Source: Sorex araneus (lineage: Eukaryota; Chordata; Mammalia; Eulipotyphla; Soricidae). Taken from it: a stretch of 64,000 bases of DNA. Under the pieces are notes generated by a model, which was given only the letters and a program-made list of their open reading frames with translations, did not search any database and was not told where the DNA came from. This document shows, piece by piece, positions 1-11,075 of the stretch (positions are counted from its first letter, which is position 1; every line of letters starts with the position of its first letter). The stretch is from contig NC_073302.1 of NCBI RefSeq assembly GCF_027595985.1, forward strand, positions 407,606,415 through 407,670,414, read 5' to 3'. The translations under genes were made by a program, and so were the position numbers.

Positions 1-145
1 GTGTGGGGCCGAAAAATACCAGGGCCTGGGTTTGATCCTCAGTGCTGCATGGTCCCTTGAGCATGCGGGAGCAGACCCCTCCCAAATAGAGTCTGGAGGA
101 GTCCCTGAGCACTGCCCGGGATGTCCCTCCCTCCCCAAATGTTTT
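1..145 (+). repeat. Type-A SINE, diverged, cut by the window edge
   Basis: The segment contains GGGTTTGATCC (B-box-like), a degenerate CATGGTCCCTTGAGCA and GTCCCTGAGCACTGCC. These match the body of the shrew tRNA-derived SINE. Confidence 0.6.
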
Positions 146-469
146 GAAAAGCTCAATAAACTCAGCAAATCAAAGTAGCAATGAGATTTTAATTCTCACT
201 GGTGGAAACATATTATCCAAAAGACAAGAAACAAGTGTGGATGAGATGAAAAGGAAACTCTTGTACACTGTTGGTGGAAATGTTAATTGATATAGCTACT
301 ATGAAAAACAGTATGCATATCCTCAAAAATAAGAATTCCTTATTATCTAGTCATCTATTTTTGGTGTTCATCCCATAAATACAATGTACCAACTAAAGGT
401 ATTTGTTATAGTGTCATAACAGCCAAGAACTAGAAACAACATATGTGCCCATTTACTGATGAATGTATC

Positions 470-486
470 ATACACACACACACACC

Positions 487-541
<55 letters not shown>

Positions 542-555
542 GGGAGAGAGAGATA
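470..555 (+). repeat. Microsatellite (CA)n-(GA)n-(G)n
   Basis: A compound simple repeat. Serine/leucine-rich frames across it are artefacts. Confidence 0.95.
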
Positions 556-785
556 AATACTATGAAAAGATAAAATACTGTCATTTGTAACCACATGGAT
601 GGTCTTAGATAGTTGTTGTTTAGTGAAATAAGCAATAATCCAAATGGAAAAAGACACATGCTATGCGAATTCCTTCATATGTGATATATAGAGAAAAACA
701 AATATGTATATGTATAAAATATATAGAAAACAATAAGCTAAACAACATAAAATTAAACTTTAAAATGTTTTATAAGCCAGGTGGA

Positions 786-872
786 TGTGGCACTATTATT
801 GCTATGCCAAAGATAGAATCAAGGACCTCAGACAGGCAAGGCTGATGCTCTACCACTGAACTACAAACCCAA
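786..872 (-). repeat. Old tRNA-like SINE fragment
   Basis: On the minus strand it reads as a tRNA-like head (GTAGTTCAGTGGTAGAGC, later GGTCCTTGATTC) distinct from the young type-A head. It is probably an older SINE family. Confidence 0.5.
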
Positions 873-1118
873 ATCAACTTTAGAACTATAAGATTATTTG
901 GTGACTATGAGAAGGGAAGAAGGGTGAGGTGGACAAATTGGGACAATAGAGACACATATGAAACAGAATGGGAATTTCAGGGGACAATTTATATAGTATA
1001 TACACCTGTTGATTTTTAATGACGTACACTTGAAATATTAACAATCGGGTTAGAATTCAGTGTTACTATAATAATAAAACAAAATTAAAAATCTTATTTA
1101 AAAGAAAAAAAACTCAGA

Positions 1119-1299
1119 GGGGCTGGAGTGATAGTACAATAGGTAGGGTGCTTACCTTGCATGCAGCCAACCTGGATTCGATCATGACATCCCATATGGT
1201 CCCCTGAATACCGTCAGAGGTAATTCCTGAGTGCAGAGCCAGGAGTAACCCCAGAACATCGCCAGGTTGACCCAAAGAGCAAAAATGAAACAAAGAAAA
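1119..1299 (+). repeat. Type-A SINE
   Basis: Complete head (GGGGCTGGAGTGATAG) and body, ending GACCCAAAGAGCAAAAA. The A-rich flank plus CTCAGAG/CCTCGGAG looks like an imperfect target duplication. Confidence 0.85.
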
Positions 1300-1397
1300 A
1301 ACCTCGGAGTGCTCTCTTTCCAACTCGTTGTAGTGCTGTCTTTTCACACTCAATATCTTCCTAAAGGGGCAATTCACCTCAGGGTGACCTGGACTGG

Positions 1398-1399
<2 letters not shown>

Positions 1400-1433
<34 letters not shown>

Positions 1434-1572
1434 TTTTGGGTCACACCCAGCGATGCTCAGGGGTTACTTCCTGGCTTTGCACTCAGGAATTACTCCTGGC
1501 GGATGCCGGGAATCGAACCCGGGTCGGCGCGTGCAAGGCGAACGCCCTACCCGCTGTGCTATCGCTCCGGCT
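1400..1572 (-). repeat. Type-A SINE, full length, with exact target-site duplication
   Basis: Antisense copy with a long T-run (its A-tail), body and tRNA head. CCTGGACTGGAG is repeated exactly at 1388-1399 and 1573-1584. The head keeps intact A-box- and B-box-like promoter motifs. Confidence 0.92.
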
Positions 1573-1621
1573 CCTGGACTGGAGTTTTAAAAAATCTTTT
1601 TGTTTCTCATTAAAAGACCGT

Positions 1622-2065
1622 TTTAGGGATTTTTTTTGTGTGTGTGTGGGGGGGCGGGGCGGAGGGAGGAGGAACAACTTGCAGCGCTCAAGACCAATTC
1701 CTGGTTCTTTGTTCAGGAGTGACCCCTAGCGGTACGCAGGTACCCACCGTAGCTGCAAGCAAGGCAAAAGCTTTACATCCTTTTTACTTTTCTTTTTTGC
1801 GGGGGTGGTGGGGTGGGGGTGCCGGGGAGGAGGCGGGAGGTTGAGTCACAGTTGGTGTTGCTCAGGGCTTACTCCTGGCTCTGCACTCAACAATTACCCT
1901 TGGTGGTGCTTGGGGGACCATATGGGATGCCACGTATCCCCAGATCAGTCGCGGGGAGGGCAAATGTAGTGCTCTGGGCTTACTCCTGGCTGCGCTTAAG
2001 GAGCATTCCTGCATTCCTGGTGGTTCTCAAGGAACCATGAGTATTGGAGATGAAACTGGGGTGGA
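1622..2065 (-). repeat. Cluster of diverged antisense type-A SINEs
   Basis: At least two and perhaps three broken copies follow one another, seen from repeated GCTTACTCCTGGCTCTGC-like and GGGGACCATATGGGATGC-like motifs. Confidence 0.7.
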
Positions 2066-2880
2066 CGACATGCAAGAAACATGTCTTCAGCCCTTTACTA
2101 TTTCTACTACCCACTGAGATGTTTTTAAACTTTTAAGTATACTTCTATGCCCCCTCCATACTGTAACACATGACGTCTCTTCATGTTTTATAAGCTCCAA
2201 ATTAAACTAAATGGGAGGACTGAAAGATATGAAGAATGCTTTAGCCCTTCAAAGCAACAAAACCTAACAATGCTAAATAAATACCTAACATATTAATGTT
2301 TTAAAGAGGAATCGATGAATGTTTTCACTTAATGATTCTCTGGGTATTATGTGAATAAGTAAGAATGGTGTTTTTTTCCCCCCCTCCTCACTACTCTAAT
2401 ATTCCTTATATTTTCATATCACACCACTGAACTAATTGACTGCCATTTCATCTGTGGTCTAGATAAATTCTAATCTCATGCCAGTGAATTCATTTTCACC
2501 TAGACTAAGCAAGGTTGCAAGTTCAACAAAATTAGCCTCATTTCACATTTATGATATTCTAGTCTTCTCTGCATATTTTAAACTCCATGCATTTTTATTA
2601 ATAGAAAACCTGATCATGCACTGAAAGAAATAAAGATTAAGCTTACTCTGAAATTGACTTGTGCTCCATTGCTTCTCATTTTGAGTTATAGTTCAGCAAC
2701 CAAGAAACAAGTAAAATTGAACTCCTGTGTATTTTCTAATCATCAAAAACAATTTGCTTAATCTCTGAACTTATTCTTGATAGCCTATATATTAATTTTA
2801 GCATTAAAATTTATTTTTTAGAAAATATTCAAAAGTGCCGGTCTAATACTCCTAAGAATTATATTTAGAATTTACTCTAC
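2066..2880. other. Unique AT-rich intergenic sequence
   Basis: I see no gene, repeat family or conserved motif here. Confidence 0.6.
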
Positions 2881-2883
2881 TTT

Positions 2884-3000
2884 TTTGATGACAATTTTTT
2901 TTTTTTGGTGGGGCCACACTGAAGTGCTTGAGGACAAGCAGGGTCAGGGATGGGATGCTGAGCCTGTGTGCCCTACCTCTTGAGCAACATTCTCAGCCTA
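2884..3000 (-). repeat. Type-A-like SINE remnant, antisense
   Basis: T-run followed by GGGGCCACACT and a degraded body and head. Confidence 0.45.
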
Positions 3001-3013
3001 AGAAATGAGCTTT

Positions 3014-3173
3014 TTCACAGTGGGTAGGGCATTTGCCTTGCATGCAGACGATCCGGGTTCGATTCCCAGCATCCCATATGGTCCCCTGAGCACTGCCAGG
3101 GGTGATTCCTGAGTGCAAAGCCAGGAGTAACCCCTGTGCATCGCCAGGTGTGACCCAAAAAGAAAAAAAAAAA
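3014..3173 (+). repeat. Type-A SINE, 5'-truncated, with target duplication
   Basis: Starts inside the tRNA head (CACAGTGGGTAGGGC) and ends in an A-tail. AAGAAATGAGCTTTT flanks it on both sides. Confidence 0.9.
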
Positions 3174-3194
3174 AAGAAATGAGCTTTTTTTTTT

Positions 3195-3350
3195 TAGTCC
3201 CACTCCTCCTGGTATTTGTTTTGGGATCACACCAGTGGGACTCAGGGACTATTTCTGGCTTGTGCTCAGCAGTGACCCCTGGCTGTGTTGAAGGGACACA
3301 TGTGGTTCACGGATTTGAACTAGATGCAAGACAAATACCTAAACCCCTGT
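3195..3350 (-). repeat. Diverged antisense SINE
   Basis: Recognisable GGGATCACACCAGTGGGACTCAGGG and AGTGACCCCTGGC motifs; strongly eroded. Confidence 0.5.
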
Positions 3351-3745
3351 ATTCTTGACTCCCTAGTTCTACTCTAAATTAAAACTACCCCTACTTCTAC
3401 TCTAAATTAAAATTACACAATTGAAATGGTTTTGTCTGCATATAGATATATTCAAATTTAGAAAAGTAGTTTTCCCATCTCTTATCTTTTGGGGTACTGG
3501 ATTGGCCATAGACAGCCTTTTCCCAAAATGTGCAAAGTATGATTTTTCCTATACAATATGTGAATCTAAGGTGGAGGCCCATTTCTGGGGAGAAGCAATT
3601 AAAGAATGGAGATTACTACGTTTCAGGACATGTTCACAAATAACCTTTGTATTGAGAGGAAAAAAATACTGTAAGGTAAAGCAGGCATATACAGGCAGGA
3701 TTTATTAGATGAACTCAAGCTTTCCTAATCTTGTAAGACTATTTA
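3351..3745. other. Unique AT-rich sequence
   Basis: No gene or clear repeat. A short direct repeat (CTACTCTAAATTAAAA) occurs near 3370-3412. Small open frames on both strands lack any coding signature. Confidence 0.5.
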
Positions 3746-3749
3746 TTTT

Positions 3750-3928
3750 TTGGTGGGGGCTGGGTGAGGGGTTTGGGTCACACCTGGCAGTGCTTAGGGG
3801 TTACTTCTGGCTCTGCACTCAGAAATCACTCTAATGGTGCTCAGGGAACCATATGGGATGCCGGGGATCAAACCTGGGTCAGTTGTGTGCAAGGCAAATG
3901 CTCAACCTGCTGTATGTTCCGGCTTTCT
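3750..3928 (-). repeat. Type-A SINE, antisense
   Basis: GGGTCACACCTGGCAGTGC through GGGGATCAAACCTGGGTC to a degraded head. Confidence 0.85.
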
Positions 3929-4025
3929 CCTCTGATCTTAATGTCCTCTTCCATTCCTTCCCATAGCATATAAATCCCTGGCTTGATCCATTCACTTAAG
4001 AATTTACAATCATGTATATATTTAA

Positions 4026-4282
4026 GGGCTGGAGCAATAGCACAGCAGGCAGGGCGTTTGCCTTGCACACAGCCGACCCAGGTTTGATTCCTCTGTCCCT
4101 CTCAGAGAGCCCGGGAAGCTACCGAGAGTATCTCGCCTGCACGGCAGAGCCTGGCAAGCTACCCATGGCAGATTCGATATGCTAAAAATAGTAACGGCAA
4201 GTCTCACAATGGCTTGTTGTGAGACGTTACTGGTGCCCGCTCGAGCAAACTGATAAGCAACGGGATGACAGTGACAATGACA
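4026..4282 (+). repeat. Type-B SINE: tRNA head joined to RTE-type 3' tail
   Basis: The head (GGCTGGAGCAATAGCACAGC) matches type A. After the B box the body changes to CTCTGTCCCTCTCAGAGAGC, two copies of GGCAAGCTACC-like sequence, and then GAGACGTTACTGG and GATGACAGTGACAATGACAGT. That tail matches the end of the RTE copy at 35673-38203. GTATATATTTAA is duplicated at both ends (4014-4025, 4283-4294). Confidence 0.9.
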
Positions 4283-4354
4283 GTATATATTTAAAGTAGG
4301 TAATCTCTCTCACTAATCTGATAGTTTGTTTTCTGGTTGAGCCCCAAGAGAATC

Positions 4355-4520
4355 CTGAGACATGAGACCAGCACAGCAGGTAAGGTGCTTACCTTACACA
4401 CAGTCTTCAAAACCATGGCAACCCATATGGTTTCCTGAACACCAGGAAAGTGAATCCTGAGTGCAGAGCCAGGAGAAACTCCTGAGCATCACCAGGTGTG
4501 GCCCCAAAACAAAAAATAAG
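4355..4520 (+). repeat. Type-A SINE, 5'-truncated or diverged
   Basis: Runs from GCACAGCAGGTAAGGTGC to CACCAGGTGTGGCCCCAAAACAAAAAA. Confidence 0.8.
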
Positions 4521-4601
4521 CAAATGAAAGAATTCTGAGACATGGAGTATATTGGCCTGTTTTCTGTGACAAAGGATTTTAGGGAATAAAATATGTAAAG
4601 C

Positions 4602-4780
4602 TTTTTTTTGTGGGGGTGGGGGAGGTCATACCACTGATGCTCAGGGGTTACTCCTGCCTCTGAACTCAGAAATTACTCCTGGCAGTGCTGGGGAACCATA
4701 TGTGATGCTGGGGATTGAACCCCGGTTGGCCAGGTGCAAGGCAAACACCCTACCCACTGTGCTGTCACTCCAGCCCCTAA
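4602..4780 (-). repeat. Type-A SINE, antisense
   Basis: T-rich tail, body and the head ending GTCACTCCAGCCCC. Confidence 0.85.
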
Positions 4781-5180
4781 GCAAGGAGTTTTATCCTACC
4801 GACCTCTAAAGCAATGTATCTCAACCAGGGGCCATACTTGCTCCCTCAAGGGTTCCCAAGATATCCCAAGGAGGCCACGGGTGAAAAATCACATAAATGG
4901 GGGTCCATGTCTCTAGCTGGTGGGCTGGGGGTGGGGAGGAGGTAGGAAGGAAACAAGATTGGAAGGGGGCATGGTTGGAAAAAGTTTGAGAAACACAGTT
5001 CTAGAGAAAGGTACAATACAAAATGGAAGTATATTGCGCTGGACTCTGTGGTATTAAAAGATTTGGTAATCACTTATTACCTAATAACAGAATTATGCAT
5101 TCTACTTCCAGAAATATACTTCCAAACAAAGTTTTGCCTTAAATTTTAGAGGATCCATTGATTTTCTGAGATCTCCCAAT
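4781..5180. other. Unique sequence between SINEs
   Basis: GCCATACTTGCTCCCTCAAGG... followed by a purine-rich tract. A similar stretch recurs near 53800-53880 (AAATCACATAAATTGAGG), suggesting an undefined old repeat. Confidence 0.4.
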
Positions 5181-5182
5181 AG

Positions 5183-5184
<2 letters not shown>

Positions 5185-5246
<62 letters not shown>
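5185..5246 (+). repeat. (GT)n microsatellite
   Basis: About 30 uninterrupted GT units. Confidence 0.97.
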
Positions 5247-5248
<2 letters not shown>

Positions 5249-5305
5249 GTTGGTCTGGCTTTCATTCCATGTACCACATGGTTTCCCATGCAAAAATCCA
5301 GGAGT

Positions 5306-5478
5306 AGTGCTGGAGTGATAGTACAGCAGGTAGGGCACCTACCTTAATTGTGGCCAACCTGAGTTTAATCCCAGGCACCTCAATATGGTCCCCCCAGTCC
5401 TCCAGGAGTGATTTCTGAGTGCAGAGCCAGGAATAAGCCCTGAGCATAGCCAGGTATAACCCCAAAACAAAACAAAGT
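5306..5478 (+). repeat. Type-A SINE
   Basis: GTGCTGGAGTGATAGTACAGC through GGTATAACCCCAAAACAAAACAAA. Confidence 0.85.
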
Positions 5479-5730
5479 ACTGTGAAATTTGGAGATATTG
5501 CATGGTCACATATGTCGCTGCATGCTGTGGGAGTTGTATAGCTGGGTCCCTTTAAGTGGTGGAAGAAGTTGGCTTCGAGTTGGAGGAGTGGGGAATCTGT
5601 ATGCCCATACTCCAAAAAAGCCGGGTGTCTTGGGCCCACACCTGGTGGTCATCGGGGGCACACAGGCTGCACTCAGCGATGCTATGGTGCTGATCTGGTG
5701 CCAGTTAACGAACCTGTCAGCTGTATGAAA
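5479..5730. repeat. Old dispersed repeat, possibly L1 3' UTR, antisense
   Basis: GTGAAATTTGGAGATATTGCATGGTCACATATG resembles 24995-25045 and 52870-52920. In the latter two it adjoins antisense L1 3' ends. Confidence 0.4.
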
Positions 5731-5847
5731 ACATACACCTTAACTTACCTCTTTGGCTCCAAAAATGACCCTTTTAAAGGGCATAACTCATAACACTTTT
5801 AATAACATTTTAAAAAATCTACTTTATTGATCAGTAGAATGTCACTG

Positions 5848-6150
5848 TCCTTTTATTTTTTGGGGGGGGGCTTGCCCAGAGGTGCTCAGGGATCACTCCT
5901 GGTGGGCTCTGGGGACCATATGGGAATCCAAGTCAGCCACATGCAAGACAAGTGTCTTACACACTGTACTATCACCTTGACCCTACCACTGCCCTTTTAA
6001 GGGCTACTTGTGATTCGTTTTCTATAACTTTTTTTGTTTGGGGACCACATCAGGCTGTGCTCAGGGCCCATTTGTAGTGCTGGGAATGGAACCAGGGTCA
6101 GTTGCATGAAGGCAAGTCCCTTACTCCTTGTACTGTTTTTCCAGCCCTCT
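5848..6150 (-). repeat. Two diverged antisense SINEs
   Basis: One ends near 5985, the second spans about 6030-6150. Both carry GTGCTCAGGG and GACCATATGGG-like motifs. Confidence 0.6.
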
Positions 6151-6665
6151 AAAATTACATTCTCCCTCACCCACACCATTAATTTGAGGCTAACACTTCT
6201 GTTGTTTTAGCCATTCAATCACTACAACATAATTAATTGAAGTACAGCAGATATATAAATACCTATCATTCAAGGTAAATAGAAAACATTTTTTTCTTAT
6301 TTTTTAAAGAACTGATGTAAAACCTCTATCATCACTCCTTGTTTCTCTAGAGGTAGTCATTATTTGTTTTTACTTTTAACTATATATGTATAGTTAAACA
6401 TAGATGTAGGCAACAAAGTATGTATATGTATATGTAAGAAATAAGTATAGCTATTACTTCGGGTCTAGTCCAGGGCTTTTACATCCAAGGAATGTGCTCT
6501 ACTGTAACACTATTTCTAGCAACATAACTTAAAAAAATTAGACTACTAATAAACTTTTGGAAACCAACTTACCTTTCTTCATATATTGTTTGGCTATTCA
6601 CACTGATGCATACAGAATGTTTATTCAAATTACTGTAGAACATTCCTTCTTTTTATAAAGGTGCT
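6151..6665. other. Unique AT-rich sequence
   Basis: Nothing recognisable. Confidence 0.5.
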
Positions 6666-6667
6666 TA

Positions 6668-6832
6668 TTACTATGGGGGGCACTTGTTTGTGCTCAGTGC
6701 TTACTGTTTTATCTGTACTGAGGGGTCATTCCTGGTAGGGTTCAGGGGACCATATACGTTCCTGGGGACAGAACGAGGATCAGCTGCATGCAAGGCAAAT
6801 GCCCTACCCACTGTACTATCACTCCAGCCCCA
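6668..6832 (-). repeat. Type-A SINE, antisense, diverged
   Basis: CAGGGGACCATATACG... through TACTATCACTCCAGCCCC. Confidence 0.75.
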
Positions 6833-7607
6833 AGGGTGTTCCTTATTAATTTGCCCAATGAAGCACTGACGGGATTCTCAACTTTAGTGGGAGTGGGCAG
6901 CTAGGAAGGAAGCATGTGACGTCTGAGAGTGGACATACAGATTTACTAGAGAAATATATTGCTACTATTGGCCCTATGTGAGGTCTGTGATAATGAATTT
7001 GTGATTCTCCAGTGAGGATATGAGATAGAATTAGAAAAGGCATTAAGTTTACAGTTCAACTAGAGACAGAGTTTAGGCAAGTGAGAACAGTTTCACAGAA
7101 TAGTCATGTGGGTTTCACAGAACAGTAATGAAAATCCTCAGTACCAGAGTGAAATTGAAGGTGAAGCCAGAAAAGAGATATTTGGTTATTTATTGTTGCC
7201 TTTGTTGATTTGCCTGGGCCACAGCCCAGTCAAATATTTAGTTAAACATTGAGTACCTGTGAAGTTGATATTGGTGAGCCTCTTGTAACACATGGAGAGT
7301 CTCAATAGAGCGAATGGCTGAGTGAGGAGAATTAATTCTGCTTGCTTTAAGTTGGGCCATGTCTTCTTTCCCTCTTTTGGATTAAAGACTCAGATCAGAA
7401 CTCAGATAATCAGCTCTCCTAGTATGCACTTCAGACTTGAACTGGAATTTCACCTTTTACTTTCTTGAGTCTCTCTCTATTCATAAACTCAGATCTTGGA
7501 ACTCCTCAGTCTCCAGTGAGTGAATTCCTCAAAATTCCTTTTTTATATCCTATGGCTCTTGTTTCTTTGAAGTAACTGGCCTAACACATAGTCTAAGAAT
7601 CCACTCT
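6833..7607. other. Unique intergenic sequence
   Basis: No gene or repeat recognised. Confidence 0.5.
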
Positions 7608-7627
7608 TAGGACTTGTAAGGCTTTTA

Positions 7628-7890
7628 TTTTTTTTATTTTTATTTTTTTAATTTTTTATTGAGTCACCATGTGGAAAGTTACAAAGTTTTCAGGTTTAAA
7701 TCTCAGTTATAAAATGCTCGAATACCCATCCCTTCACCAGTGCTCATATTCCACCACCAAGAATCCCAGTATAGCTCCACCCCACCCCCTCACACCCCTA
7801 ACCCCCCACGCCCCTAGCCTCCCCACCCTAAGCCCCCCCTCCCCCCCCTGTGTAACTAATAAATTTCACTTTACTTTCACTTTGATTGCA
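7628..7890 (-). mobile_element. L1 3' end, 5'-truncated, antisense, with 20-bp target duplication
   Basis: A T-rich tail is followed by ATTGAGTCACCATGTGGAAAG and a C-rich tract, the antisense of an L1 3' UTR subfamily also present at 46209. The 20 bases at 7608-7627 recur exactly at 7891-7910, so the insertion is well delimited. Confidence 0.85.
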
Positions 7891-8047
7891 TAGGACTTGT
7901 AAGGCTTTTAAATATTATTTTTTGAAGCAGAAGTTTTTATTGAAAGGAATTGAGAGAGAAAGAGAGGAATACATGTTCAAGACAGAACATGGGCTTCTCC
8001 AAAGTGGGAAAAAGCAGACGACATAAATAACTGCTCAAAATAAAACA

Positions 8048-8228
8048 TGATGAGGACTGAATTACTGCAGGTAGGGTATCTGCCTTGCATGGGGCCAACC
8101 TGGGTTTGATCCCTGCATTCTTTACGGTACCCTGAGCCCTGAGTGATCCCTGAGCAGAAAGCTGGGAGTAAGCCCTGAATACTGTTGAGTATAACTCTAG
8201 CCCCATCACCTACACCTCCCCCCAAAAC
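8048..8228 (+). repeat. Type-A SINE, diverged
   Basis: GCCTTGCATGGGGCCAACC and GGGTTTGATCCC in the head; the body is partly deleted. Confidence 0.65.
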
Positions 8229-8775
8229 AAATAATCACAGGGGGCTGGAAGAAAAAGGCCAGAACTTTTAAGTTTAAATAAACATTTTCTTTTGCTCATA
8301 ATGTTGTTAAGGAACTCAGGGAAGTAATGAGACATATGGTTCTCCACTGCATTTTCTGTGAAGCAGCATGTGTCTGATATTTAGTTTCCTGAGCCTCTCT
8401 ACAGTCTGGCTTCTGCAGATGCTTTAAGGGGATCTGCCAATCTTATATGACCTCTGACATTCTAAGGTGGTTGAGCTGTTCTGAAGTATAAACTGCCAGG
8501 GAAATTATTGGTTTACTCTGGAACTGCTAATGTCATTTTAATTGTATTTTATTGGTAAAAGTCATGCAGTCCACCGGACTCAAAGAGGTGTAGAAATAAA
8601 CTTCACCTCTTGATGGTGTCAAGGTCACACTACAGATTAGCATGTGATATTTATTTTGTAGCTATATTTGGAAAATACAACCTATCTCTGGGATGACAGA
8701 AGAGTAGTTATTATAGGCCGAGCTGTTCTAAGACCTATGCTGATCAACCTTCTGGTGGCAGTCAGGAGACCTTTA
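8229..8775. other. Unique sequence
   Basis: No gene or repeat recognised. Confidence 0.5.
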
Positions 8776-8930
8776 ATTTTTTTTCTTCCCTCTTTGCAAA
8801 TGTATTTATTTATTTTTATTGAATAAATAGAGCATTACAAAGCTATTCATGATTGAGTTTCAGTCATACAATGTTCCAACACCCACCCCTACTCAGAAGA
8901 TCTTAAAGTTGTCATTTTTCAGGGGGAACA
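8776..8930 (-). repeat. Old L1 3' end, antisense
   Basis: TTTATTGAATAAATAGAGCATTACAAAGC... CAATGTTCCAACACCCACCC is the antisense of an older L1 3' tail. Confidence 0.6.
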
Positions 8931-9455
8931 ATTACTGGTGATAACTGAGGTCCACCAGTAACCATCAGAATGAGGTCAAATTATCTTAGAAGCAAGGTTG
9001 AATGCAATAAAAACTCTTCTTTGAAAATATCTAACCACTGAAATACATCTCACCTTCTCCTCTATTCCTTTTTCCCTTGAGAATAGCAAACAAGTGCTTT
9101 TTACTCACCCATCTACCCAGTAAAAATATCACATTAATAGCATAATTTAAAAGTAAAAAAATTAAATGTATTCAAACACTATAGCAGTTGGGAAGACAAT
9201 TCAATTTATCTAAAAATAGGAAATTCTCTTGCATGTATTTCAACTCAATACACCTGATTTTTTCAAGATTAAAAATATGCAGAAAATGTTCATGACTTTC
9301 AGAAAAGTTGATCAAGACCACCTAAATTTATCAAACCTAAATTTGACTTAGCTATGTTTCTAACATGTATCTATAAACAATTTTTCTTGGAATTATTGCC
9401 TTTTTAATTATCAAGGACAGAATGTATAAAAGTCTAGATGGGTACAGTCTTCCAC
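8931..9455. other. Unique AT-rich sequence
   Basis: Nothing recognisable. Confidence 0.5.
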
Positions 9456-9950
9456 AGCCGTCAATTGACAGAAGACTGTCCACTGGAAATGGACCCAGGT
9501 TGGAGCCCTGGCAACACACATAGTCCCCTGGGACTCCCAAGAATGATCCTTGAGGACAGAGCCAAGAGTAAGGCTTGAGCCCTTAGGTATGGCGCCCCGC
9601 CCCCCAATCAAACAAAGTTCTGGTGGCAGGGCAAGGGAAACCAGATATAATACAGGGGTTATGGTGCTTGCTCTATATGCAGCTGACCTTGTTCAATACC
9701 AACAATTCAAGGTCCCCTAAGCCTGCTGATAAGTAGACCATGAGCATACAGCAGTGAGTGTGTGATTCAAGAACAAGAGGTTCTTGGGCATTGAAGAAAT
9801 AGCTCAACAGATCATCTGCATCCACTGAAAGCGGATGCAAAGCAGAAGACCCAGGTGTGATCCCTTGTAGCACATGGTTCCCCCACAACTCCACACCCAA
9901 TACACACCACTGAGCGCCAGCTCCAGCCTTGCTGGCTGTGGCTCCAAAAC
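9456..9950 (+). repeat. Three eroded sense SINE copies in series
   Basis: Head/body motifs recur near 9490, 9690 and 9860 (for example CAGGTGTGATCCCTTG, CAAGGTCCCCTAAGCC). A minus-strand open frame of 171 codons across them has no protein-like character. Confidence 0.5.
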
Positions 9951-10345
9951 ATACCCCCAAAAGTTCTTGAATTTTGTGGCAAGAACCCAGAAATTCTAAG
10001 AAGGCAAATTCAAAATTTTCATACAAATCTTGCACATAAGCGGAGTATAAAGAAACAAAGCAGGGAAGGACAATGCCCAGTGAAAAACATTGAGAAATTG
10101 CCAAGAGAACTGAGAACAGAGGTTGCCAATGGTAAGAGACAGTAGGGGGCTGAGGGAAGAAAGGACAACGGTGGAGGAATACTGACACTCTGGTTATGAG
10201 TGTGGTAGAACAGCTTACTAAGCATAAAATTATTAGTATAAGCCATGCTGTATCAACAGAAAATGAGTTAAAAATCCAAATATTTGAATAAATATTACAC
10301 TGTGAAGTAAATAAAATGAATAAAAAACATCACCTTTTAAAAGAT
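9951..10345. other. Unique sequence
   Basis: No gene or repeat recognised. Confidence 0.45.
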
Positions 10346-10349
10346 GTCA

Positions 10350-10506
10350 TAGGGGGCTGGAGAGATAGTACAGTGGGTAGGGCATTTGCCTTGCATGCAT
10401 ATGACCTGAATTGGATCCATGGCACCCTATGTGGTCCCTTGAGCCTTGTCAGGAGTAAGCCCTGAGTACCACTGGGTGTCGCTCCAAAAACAAAACAAAC
10501 AAAAAG
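10350..10506 (+). repeat. Type-A SINE
   Basis: GGGGGCTGGAGAGATAGTACAG to GTGTCGCTCCAAAAACAAAA; part of the body is deleted. Confidence 0.8.
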
Positions 10507-10885
10507 AAGTGTCATAGGTATGATATAAAATGTGTAAAGTAAAAACCTTTATAGTGTTAAAAACAAACAAAACACCTCAAAGGAAAAGAAGAACAATTCT
10601 TATTGGAAATAGAAAAGAAATTCCATCAAAGTCAGTATGTAATTTTGATAGTATTTAGGGAATAAAATGAAACAGAAAGAGCATGAATCCTGCATGTTCT
10701 GTAAATACTAAGGAGTCCAGTGTGGCTAGTTCACATTATCAACAGAACCACACAGAATCGAATATATATTATGGGTTTACTTATTCTAGGGAAACTAAAA
10801 CATTATAATAGAATTCTGAATTGGGAAAGTTAAATGGTAGGGAGCTGCCAGAGTTAAACTTATAGTTTAGGTAAAAAGTTGATAG
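10507..10885. other. Unique AT-rich sequence
   Basis: Nothing recognisable. Confidence 0.5.
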
Positions 10886-10886
10886 C

Positions 10887-11075
10887 AGGGGCTGGAGCAC
10901 AGCGAGTAGGGCATTTGCCTTGCATGCAGCCAACCTGGGTCTGATTCCCAGCATCCCATATGGTCCCCTGAGCACCACCAGGGTGATTCCTGAGTGCAGA
11001 GGTTGGAGTAACCCTTGTGCATCACCAGGTGTGACCCAAAAAGCAAAAACAAAACAAAAAAACCAAAAAAAACCC
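10887..11075 (+). repeat. Type-A SINE
   Basis: GGGGCTGGAGCACAGCGAG... CACCAGGTGTGACCCAAAAAGC with a long A-rich tail. A small deletion lies in the A-box region. GTTGATAGCAG/GTTAATAGCAG flanks suggest a target duplication. Confidence 0.85.

Noticed and set aside
430-659. Serine/leucine-rich proteins over simple repeats (also 55738-56044)
   Set aside because: They are translations of (GA)n and (CA)n microsatellites.
9673-10188. 171-codon minus-strand open frame
   Set aside because: It crosses degraded SINE copies, has no recognisable domain and no splice or promoter context.
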